Assembly: GCA_005881495.1 (NCBI GenBank)
Contig: VBHI01000022.1
Coordinates: 1 to 14,615 of the forward strand
Source: Chloroflexota bacterium
GTDB taxonomy: Bacteria > Chloroflexota > Ktedonobacteria > Ktedonobacterales > Ktedonobacteraceae
DNA length: 14,615 bases
Reading direction: 5' to 3'
Shown here: positions 5,972 through 11,728 of the stretch, one piece after another
Layout: every line of letters starts with the position of its first letter
Position numbering within the stretch: position 1 is the first letter of the stretch
Made by a program: the position numbers and the translations under genes
Notes under the pieces: model-generated
Seen by the model: only the letters and a program-made list of their open reading frames with translations
Databases searched by the model: none
What the model was told of the DNA's origin: nothing

Positions 5972-6841
5972 TTACAATTTCCAGTTCGTAGCACCGAGCC
6001 AGATGATATTGTCGACGAGAGGAATCTTCCCGATATGCGACGCAACAAGAAGCATTGTTCCGGGTGTCACTCTATCCAAAGTGCTCAACGTGTCTGGATG
6101 GCAGACTTTCACGTAATCCAGGGTTAGAAGAGGTTCCGTGACAAGCAGATCGATCATCGCTTTTTCAATAACAGCGGAATTGCGAACATTCGTGTCAACG
6201 AGCGCTTTACCCGCCAGCAGCGCGCGATAGATGACGCTCGCGGCCTTGCGTTCAGCGGCAGTAAGAAAGTGGTTACGACTACCCAGCGCCAGGCCGTTGC
6301 TTTCACGAATGGTTGGTTGAATACGCAACTCCACATCGATATTCAAATCACGCACGAGCTGCCGAACAATCGCAACCTGCTGGGCATTTTTCTGACCGTA
6401 ATAGGCGACATCCGGTCGCACGAGTTGAAATAGTTTGGTTGTTACCGTGGCAACGCCGCGATTGTATATCAGGCTGCCGACCCCTTTTACCAGTTGCATT
6501 GTCCATGGGGAATTTGATGGTGTGACATACGTAGCAAAATCAGGAGGATAAAGATCTGCGGCCCGCGGGATAAAGACAACATCGATCATGGCATTGCTTA
6601 ACAATTGCAGGTCCCTTGGGAGGTCGCGTGGATAGCGTATAAGCTCTTCATACTCTTCAAATTGTATTGGATTGACAAAAATACTGGCAACGCTAACTTC
6701 GCAATCTCGATGTGCCGCCTGCATAAGCGCTACATGTCCATGATGAAGATACCCCATAGTGGGAACAAAACCAACAGAGCCACCCGCTAGCCAGCCACGG
6801 GCAGTTTCGGTCATTTCGTCCAGGTCATAGATGATTCGCAT
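5972..6841 (-). CDS. panC: Pantoate--beta-alanine ligase (pantothenate synthetase)
   Basis: It condenses pantoate and beta-alanine with ATP to pantothenate, the coenzyme A precursor. The 289-residue length is normal. Motifs visible are VPTMGYLHHGH with the HxGH nucleotide-binding histidines (H33, H36), SIFVNPIQF (53-61), RYPRD (69-73), KLFQLVRPDVAYYGQK (136-151) and LALGSRNHFL (184-193). Several normally conserved positions differ: the SRPGHFRGV segment is replaced by VGSLIYNRGV (121-130), and GQKDAQQ reads GQKNAQQ (N152). The active-site Lys151, Gln155 and Arg189 remain, so activity is likely but not certain. A GGGAG site precedes the ATG. It lies 105 bp upstream of plsY on the same strand and is divergent from the gene at 7081. 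Confidence 0.92.
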   Translation of the reverse strand: MRIIYDLDEMTETARGWLAGGSVGFVPTMGYLHHGHVALMQAAHRDCEVSVASIFVNPIQFEEYEELIRYPRDLPRDLQLLSNAMIDVVFIPRAADLYPPDFATYVTPSNSPWTMQLVKGVGSLIYNRGVATVTTKLFQLVRPDVAYYGQKNAQQVAIVRQLVRDLNIDVELRIQPTIRESNGLALGSRNHFLTAAERKAASVIYRALLAGKALVDTNVRNSAVIEKAMIDLLVTEPLLTLDYVKVCHPDTLSTLDRVTPGTMLLVASHIGKIPLVDNIIWLGATNWKL

Positions 6842-6884
6842 AGTGCTCCCAGTGAAACTTTTCCTCTATTACATATACAATATC

Positions 6885-6908
6885 ACATATATACACACAT
6901 ATATACAA
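6885..6908. repeat. Two tandem 12-bp ACATATATACA-type repeats
   Basis: The 11-bp sequence acatatataca occurs at 6885-6895 and 6897-6907 (period 12), with a related acatataca at 6871-6879. The alternating AT-rich tract lies 30-67 bp before the panC ATG, where its promoter should be, so it probably supplies an easily melted -10 region. No clear -35/-10 pair can be chosen. Confidence 0.45.
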
Positions 6909-6983
6909 AGGAAGAGATCAGAAACCGCTGGTACTCCGGTAAAGACAAACAGGTCATTACACTCGTTCTTTTTCCAAACGGCA

Positions 6984-7007
6984 TGCCAAAGAAACATTCA
7001 TTTGGCA
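6984..7007. promoter_or_regulatory. Inverted repeat TGCCAAA-N10-TTTGGCA
   Basis: A perfect 7-bp inverted repeat with a 10-bp spacer lies in the 239-bp divergent region between panC and the gene at 7081, about 45 bp before that gene's -10 box. The size and symmetry fit a dimeric regulator site. No regulator is identifiable. Confidence 0.3.
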
Positions 7008-7049
7008 CACCGTAGTTTGCATAACGTATGGCGTCCACTTCAGTAACCA

Positions 7050-7058
7050 TGCTATACT
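7050..7058 (+). promoter_or_regulatory. Extended -10 promoter of the hydrolase-like gene
   Basis: TGCTATACT (7050-7058) is an extended -10 element (TGN before TATACT) 22 bp from the ATG. No good -35 lies 17 bp upstream, which an extended -10 can tolerate. A strong GAGGAGGA ribosome site (7068-7075) follows. Confidence 0.5.
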
Positions 7059-7080
7059 ACAACCGACGAGGAGGAAGATT

Positions 7081-8358
7081 ATGCGTAAAATTTTGCAACG
7101 CCCATTAAAAATTTTAGAATTGCTTGGTCTGAGCGCCCTCTGCACACTTGTTGCTGCAACGATCATTGCCCTACTCCACAGTTTAAATACCCCTCAACCA
7201 TTAGAAAGTATATTGCCTGGAGAAAGCCATATTTATCGTTGGAAGCAAGGCCATATATTCTATAAAACGCTTGGTGATGAAAAGGCGCCGCCATTAGTAC
7301 TTCTTCATGCTCCTGCCATTGGCGCATCGGCGTATGAGATGCGGAAAGTGATGGGAGCATTGGCCCAAAAGTATCATGTCTACGCTCCTGATCTGCTTGG
7401 TTTTGGTTTATCGGATCGCCCAAATAGAAACTATTCTGCCGAAATGTATATCGACTTCTGTCATGATTTTCTGGCTGAGGTGGTACAAGGCCCTGCAACA
7501 ATACTTGCCAGTGGCTTAAGTTGCAATTATGCGGTGATCGTAGCGAAGCGCTTCCCAGATCTATGTGAACAGTTGATTCTCATCTCGCCGTTGGCGTTGT
7601 TTGGAGATGAGCAGCCACGCTGGCGGCCACCAACAGTGCTGATCAAACTGCCAGGAGTAAGTTTCTTCCTCTACCCGCTGATCACGCTACGCCTCGCGCT
7701 GCGCCTGGCTATGCGTCTGAAACGAACGCCACCACAAGGTCAGTTTCCAGGAGCTGATGTTGACTATCTCTACGCGACCACGCACCAATTTGGCGCTGAA
7801 CATGCCCCGTTAGCCCTGCTTGCAGGCAACTTGTCGGTAAATGCTTCACAGGAATTTGATTCGTTGCAACAACCCACGTTCATTATCTGGGGAGCCAGGG
7901 CATTGCACAATACCTGGTCCCTCTCCAGTCAGCACTATATGCCCAAACAGGCGGAGATAGCTCTCATACAGGATGCAGGGGTGACTGTACAGGAGGATTT
8001 TCCAGGCAAGGTTGTTGAAAATATACGAGAATGGACAGAGGCAAGGAAAGCAAAAGCAACGAAGACAATGCCTGGGAATGCAGATACTACTGACACTCCA
8101 AGCAGAAAAACCACGCTAGCAATCGGGGAGAATGTAGCTGCAGAGAAAAGTAACGCCCCAGCTGTAGCTCAGCAAATTGATACGCTTTATAAGCAGACGG
8201 CTATGGAAACTACAAAGATAGAGTCGTATTGCGCCAGGTGCAAAAAGAAGACGATCATGCAGAACGTCCAGGAAGTCACGGCGAAGAATGGCCAACCTGC
8301 GCTGAGGGGAACGTGCTCTGTTTGCGGAGCAGGACAATACCGCGCTGGTCGCCTTTGA
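7081..8358 (+). CDS. Membrane-anchored alpha/beta-hydrolase-like protein with C-terminal zinc ribbon
   Basis: The 425-residue protein has three parts. Residues 11-33 are a hydrophobic segment, probably a signal anchor. Residues about 45-320 follow the alpha/beta-hydrolase fold: LVLLHAPAIGAS (72-83), YAPDLLGFGLSDRP (101-114), the nucleophile-elbow region ASGLSCN with S147, and TFIIWGARALHN (266-277). Three catalytic features look lost: the elbow lacks its last Gly (GLSCN), the GxxD position reads GARA, and the C-terminal GH is GV (300-301). After a low-complexity linker, residues 382-424 form a CARC (384-387)...CSVC (412-415) ribbon that resembles DUF5679. Activity is doubtful; a binding or scaffold role is possible. 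It has its own promoter and is divergent from panC. Confidence 0.75.
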   Translation: MRKILQRPLKILELLGLSALCTLVAATIIALLHSLNTPQPLESILPGESHIYRWKQGHIFYKTLGDEKAPPLVLLHAPAIGASAYEMRKVMGALAQKYHVYAPDLLGFGLSDRPNRNYSAEMYIDFCHDFLAEVVQGPATILASGLSCNYAVIVAKRFPDLCEQLILISPLALFGDEQPRWRPPTVLIKLPGVSFFLYPLITLRLALRLAMRLKRTPPQGQFPGADVDYLYATTHQFGAEHAPLALLAGNLSVNASQEFDSLQQPTFIIWGARALHNTWSLSSQHYMPKQAEIALIQDAGVTVQEDFPGKVVENIREWTEARKAKATKTMPGNADTTDTPSRKTTLAIGENVAAEKSNAPAVAQQIDTLYKQTAMETTKIESYCARCKKKTIMQNVQEVTAKNGQPALRGTCSVCGAGQYRAGRL

Positions 8359-8392
8359 AATATTTTGTTATGAGCTTTGTGTATTTTTGCAC

Positions 8393-8421
8393 TTGACGCG
8401 CGGCACTTTGCACCGTATAAT
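8393..8421 (+). promoter_or_regulatory. Strong sigma70-type promoter of greA
   Basis: TTGACG (8393-8398) and a perfect TATAAT (8416-8421) are exactly 17 bp apart. Transcription should start near 8428, leaving about 285 nt before the greA ATG. Confidence 0.85.
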
Positions 8422-8427
8422 TCCTTG

Positions 8428-8713
8428 CATACAAATTGAGACCTGCGTATCGTCGTCGCCCGCTACGCGGAAGTTGTTGCCTCAATCAAAACTGGCCAGA
8501 CGGTAACCAATAATGTCATCTTCTGAGTCACTGATTGCTGTCAAATGCCCCGTTCGCTCTCCCAACTAACGTGCAGAGTCGCTCACAAAAGGGCGAGGGA
8601 GAGTATTCGGCTTCAAGATAAGAGGATGCCAGGAACACATAGATATCGGTAGACACTGGATTGTAAGAGGCTAACAACAGATCAAGTGCCTCAACATTAG
8701 GGAGGATTTTTGA
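8428..8713 (+). ncRNA. Long structured greA leader
   Basis: This 286-nt untranslated stretch has no convincing gene. Two hairpins stand out. The first is ATTGAG/CTCAAT (8435-8440 with 8481-8486) enclosing CTGCGTA/TACGCGG (8443-8449 with 8464-8470). The second is CTCTCCC/GGGAGAG (8557-8563 with 8597-8603). The left arm of the second can also pair with the greA ribosome site GGGAGGA (8700-8706) over six positions, so two exclusive folds are possible. E. coli greA also has a regulated leader, but no sequence relation is claimed. Confidence 0.4.
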
Positions 8714-9235
8714 ATGAGCATTGGTGGACAGAGTGATGCAAAAACAGAGCGCAAAGTGTATCGTTTGACGCCCGAGGGCTTCGCAAAGAAACAAGAGCGC
8801 CTGGAATACCTGCGCACCGTCAAACGCAAAGAGGTTGCTGATTATATTCATGACGCTAAAGAAGCTGGTGATATTAGCGAAAGCAGCGCATATGAAGAGG
8901 CTAAACACGACCAGGCTAAACTCGAAGGGGAGATTAATGAGTTAGAGGCATTGCTTGCGCTCTCAGAGATTATGACACCGGACATGCATAACACCGTAGA
9001 AGGACCGCTTGTTGTTCGTATCGGCATGCAGGTGCGCGTAGAGACCGAGAGTGGCGCGACTCGAGACTTCAAGATTGTCGAAACTTTTGAAGCCGAGCCG
9101 AAAGCCGGCTTGATCTCCGACCAATCGCCAGTGGGCAAAGCGCTTATTGGACATAAGGAAGGTGACGTGGTCAACGTATCTACCCCTGGTGGAGTGACTA
9201 GCTATATCATCCTTTCAATTAAGCCCATGTTTTAG
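8714..9235 (+). CDS. greA: Transcription elongation factor GreA
   Basis: GreA enters the secondary channel of backtracked RNA polymerase and stimulates transcript cleavage to restart it. The 173-residue protein has an N-terminal coiled-coil hairpin (about 17-90), with the tip motif GDISESSAYEEAK carrying the two acidic residues D53 and E56 that coordinate the catalytic Mg, followed by the FKBP-like C-terminal domain (about 95-172) with SDQSPVGKALIGHKEGD. A dozen extra residues precede the usual start of the coiled coil. The start ATG at 8714 follows a strong GGGAGGA site. It has its own promoter at 8393-8421 and is followed 43 bp later by an unknown gene on the same strand. Confidence 0.95.
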   Translation: MSIGGQSDAKTERKVYRLTPEGFAKKQERLEYLRTVKRKEVADYIHDAKEAGDISESSAYEEAKHDQAKLEGEINELEALLALSEIMTPDMHNTVEGPLVVRIGMQVRVETESGATRDFKIVETFEAEPKAGLISDQSPVGKALIGHKEGDVVNVSTPGGVTSYIILSIKPMF

Positions 9236-9278
9236 TGAACTACACGCAAGATGCAGGGATGAGGCCATCTGTTCAGGA

Positions 9279-10118
9279 TTGTGGATTTTTTTCTGGCTTT
9301 GGCAGAGCAAACCAACCAAAGACCCCCGAGATTCTGATCAAGGGGCCCCCAAGGGCGAAGATGATATTCAAATGTTAACATATGAAGACGTAACCGGGTG
9401 TTTCCTGAAGGCAGCGGAGAGTGCCGCGCTCACGACACATCCCGAATATTGGATAAACTCACGTTCACTTGAACGCGAATTTGCCTGTACTTGCCATGCT
9501 GGAAGTTGCGAAGAAGCGGAACATCGCAGTACCTGTACATTTTCGTTCACCTGGGGCGCTCTGGATACATCCCTCTCACTAGATGGTCCCGCCGGTGTTT
9601 GTGATTTCTTCCATGAGCCCGAAGATGATTGCCCACATTTGCATACACGAGATATTCCACCTCTTGTCGTTGACCTCTCGTATAGTTTAGTTTTAAATGG
9701 GACAGGTGCATCACTCTCAGAGTTAGTTTTACTCTCACTCACCCAGATGCTCAAGTTGCGCGCAAGCGAGCACAGTAGCCGTGCAATTGAGACACGCCCT
9801 GGTATCACTATGGCTTTGCATGAAAACCGTCTGCAGCCAGAGGTACTCACGCTGCAACAACGGGTAGAACTTCCCATCTGGCATCCCGAGGGGATGCATG
9901 GCCTTCATGATGATCACCACTCTCACCAAGAACGGGTAAGCAGGCGGCGCCGGCGCGAAATGGATGACGATAACGAGGAAAATGAGGTTGTTGCCGATAA
10001 CCCTCGCCCGGAGGATTGGTTACCACAGATAATGGTCGATGTCTGCCAGGATATCTTGCAGGTACTCGAAGCACTTGACGCAGTGCGTACTCATAGATCG
10101 CTGAATTTGGATGCGTGA
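9279..10118 (+). CDS. Unrecognised Cys/His-rich protein
   Basis: I do not recognise a family. The reading frame begins with TTG at 9279 (279 residues, hydrophobic WIFFWLW start); ATG at 9372 (residue 32, MLTYEDV) is an alternative, and neither has a good ribosome site. Cysteines cluster at 70, 72, 77, 86, 108 and 118 with nearby His 73, 82, 112, 120 and 122, including CTCHAGSC and CPHLH, suggesting metal binding. Residues 125-160 look like a folded beta/helix segment; 202-216 is His-rich; 220-236 is a basic run followed by an acidic run, probably disordered; 246-270 could be a C-terminal helix. It starts 43 bp after greA on the same strand with no visible terminator between, so cotranscription is likely. 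A short palindromic hairpin follows its stop. Confidence 0.6.
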   Translation: MWIFFWLWQSKPTKDPRDSDQGAPKGEDDIQMLTYEDVTGCFLKAAESAALTTHPEYWINSRSLEREFACTCHAGSCEEAEHRSTCTFSFTWGALDTSLSLDGPAGVCDFFHEPEDDCPHLHTRDIPPLVVDLSYSLVLNGTGASLSELVLLSLTQMLKLRASEHSSRAIETRPGITMALHENRLQPEVLTLQQRVELPIWHPEGMHGLHDDHHSHQERVSRRRRREMDDDNEENEVVADNPRPEDWLPQIMVDVCQDILQVLEALDAVRTHRSLNLDA

Positions 10119-10123
10119 GCAGG

Positions 10124-10140
10124 AAGGACATGTCCTTTTT
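10124..10140 (+). terminator. Short palindromic hairpin with T-run after the unknown gene
   Basis: AAGGACATGTCCTT (10124-10137) is a perfect 14-bp palindrome starting 6 bp past the stop codon, followed by TTT and then CCC. Stem strength is modest (5 bp, 4-nt loop), so it is a possible rather than strong intrinsic terminator. Confidence 0.4.
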
Positions 10141-10179
10141 CCCGTTCTGAGAACCTGTTGCCTGTTTTTGTAACTGTTC

Positions 10180-10205
10180 TGTGTGTTTGTATTGTGTGTT
10201 TGTAT
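10180..10205. repeat. Two perfect tandem copies of a 13-bp TG-rich unit
   Basis: TGTGTGTTTGTAT is repeated at 10180-10192 and 10193-10205, upstream of the small membrane-protein gene. The second copy runs into TATATAGA, a possible -10 region, but no matching -35 is clear. Confidence 0.5.
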
Positions 10206-10302
10206 ATAGAACCAATGCAACTCCCCCCACATTTATTCGTATGTAAGGTGATTGAGCCAGAGGTATTGATTGTATGCGTTGAGTTTGAAGGAGTAACCCG
10301 CG

Positions 10303-10626
10303 ATGTCGCAACAAAGAATGGATTATGATGAAGGCAATCGTCAACAGCAGGAACCTCGTTTGGATAACTACGGAAGCGGCTATAGAGACCCCTTTACTGG
10401 AACTTATACAGGGCAGAAAATTTCACAACAGGGGTCCTGGAGCAGTAATGCTCCGGCGGGAATGCGCCTCGCTCTAGCCATCGTCTCAGTGGTCATGCTT
10501 GTTCCTTTAACTGCCATCACTTTGGGGACATTAGGTGCCGGCATCTTTAGTGGCGCGCTGATTGCATTAGGCCTGATTTGTCTCACCATTATGGTCGTCA
10601 ATATCGCCTTTCACTACAGGCGATGA
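10303..10626 (+). CDS. Small two-helix membrane protein of unknown function
   Basis: The 107-residue protein has a polar Gln/Asp/Tyr/Gly-rich N-terminal half (1-52), probably disordered and cytoplasmic, and two hydrophobic segments (about 54-75 and 77-103) linked by a short Gly-rich turn, ending in HYRR. The ATG at 10303 has a strong GAAGGAGT ribosome site. No enzymatic motif is visible and I do not recognise the family. It lies 184 bp after the Cys/His-rich gene and converges with the lipid kinase gene, stop codons 60 bp apart. The ribosome site and clean two-helix pattern make a real gene likely. Confidence 0.65.
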   Translation: MSQQRMDYDEGNRQQQEPRLDNYGSGYRDPFTGTYTGQKISQQGSWSSNAPAGMRLALAIVSVVMLVPLTAITLGTLGAGIFSGALIALGLICLTIMVVNIAFHYRR

Positions 10627-10636
10627 GCAATCGAGA

Positions 10637-10663
10637 GGCTTACTGCTCGCAGCAGTTATAGCC
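10637..10663. terminator. Stem-loop between convergent genes
   Basis: GGCT-t-ACTGCT (10637-10647) pairs with AGCAGT-tat-AGCC (10651-10663) around a 3-nt loop, in the 60-bp gap between two convergent genes. There is no T-run on either strand, so its terminator role is uncertain. Confidence 0.35.
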
Positions 10664-10686
10664 CACATGGTACGGCCCGGCTGCTC

Positions 10687-11655
10687 CTACGAAAATAATT
10701 CTGGTGGCGCCTGCCGGGGCACAATCACTTTGAGTGCTTGTGGAGCAATGGTGAAGCGGGCCGGTGTGTACCCGAATGGATCGCCGTCTACCTGGATTGC
10801 AATCGGCTTCCGTGTACGCACTTCCAGCGCCTTGCATTTTTCATAACTGACCCACCGCTGGCGCTGTTCACGATAGAATAAAAAATCCAGGAGCACCTCG
10901 ATCCGACCCAACATACTCCGTCTGCGCACAACGCATATATCCAGTAACCCATCGTCACACTTTGCGTTCCATGTATATTTAATGGCGCCAGCATAGAGCC
11001 GGGTATTGCCGACAACAATTTGCAGAGCGTTTCTCTTTTTCATTCGGCCATCGATGGTTAAATGAACGCGAAAACTCTCGTAACCAAGCCCAAGCCACGC
11101 TCCAACAAGCAGATAACCCAGCACACCCAGGCGTTTGATAGGTTTTTTCTCGATGGCGTTTGCCACATCGGCATCAAAACCAATACCAGCCATCAGCAGG
11201 AAATACCGATCATTCACTTTGCCCAGGTCAACATGGCGCCGCACGCCATTGAGCAACACTTCTCGCGCACCGCTTATATCCAGCGGAATACTTGTTTCTC
11301 TTGCCCACACATTGACGGTGCCGAAGGGGAGAACACCTAATGCAGTTTCGCTGCCGGCCAGTTCCTGGATAATCTCATTAATAGTACCATCACCACCTGC
11401 CGCGATGACTACATTGATCTTCTGCGCAACAGCCTGACGTACCAGGCGGCTGGCATCACCAGCTTCCCTCGTCAACCGTAGTTCGACCTTCCATCCTGCT
11501 TCGCGCAAGAAGGTCAGCGCTTCTTCTACCTGGCGCGCATGTTGTATATAGCCACCCGAAGCTGGATTAGCAATTATTACTGCGGAGCAAGGGTTTTGCC
11601 CAGAAGGTGTTGTTTCTGATGAAGTATTTTTCGCCATTTCACCTGGTATCATCAC
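10687..11655 (-). CDS. DAGK-family lipid kinase (YegS/BmrU type)
   Basis: Proteins of this family phosphorylate diacylglycerol or related lipids with ATP and feed phosphatidic acid into phospholipid turnover. The 322-residue protein shows the soluble DAGK catalytic domain: IIANPASGG (27-35), the nucleotide motif AAGGDGTINEII (85-96), LPFGTVNVWARE (109-120), MAGIGFDADV and a C-terminal beta domain with QVDGDPF. The usual GTxNDFA reads GTVNVWA, a common variant. The start is ambiguous: GTG at 11655 followed directly by ATG at 11652, with a GGGAA site, or the ATG at 11637. It lies 73 bp after murF-alr on the same strand and is probably cotranscribed. The exact lipid substrate cannot be told from sequence. 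Confidence 0.88.
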   Translation of the reverse strand: MMIPGEMAKNTSSETTPSGQNPCSAVIIANPASGGYIQHARQVEEALTFLREAGWKVELRLTREAGDASRLVRQAVAQKINVVIAAGGDGTINEIIQELAGSETALGVLPFGTVNVWARETSIPLDISGAREVLLNGVRRHVDLGKVNDRYFLLMAGIGFDADVANAIEKKPIKRLGVLGYLLVGAWLGLGYESFRVHLTIDGRMKKRNALQIVVGNTRLYAGAIKYTWNAKCDDGLLDICVVRRRSMLGRIEVLLDFLFYREQRQRWVSYEKCKALEVRTRKPIAIQVDGDPFGYTPARFTIAPQALKVIVPRQAPPELFS

Positions 11656-11728
11656 AAGTTCCCGCGTCTTTTGTCCTCTATTGGAGGAAAAGGGGTTTTT
11701 GTACTAGCTGTGTTAAGTCCCGTGGATA

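Noticed and set aside
8512..8568. Short frame in the greA leader starting ATGTCATCTTCT
   Set aside because: Very short, poor ribosome site and no recognisable sequence; insufficient to call a gene.
8528..8908. Long minus-strand frame across the greA leader and 5' end
   Set aside because: It overlaps well-supported greA and its promoter-driven leader, with no motif or ribosome site.
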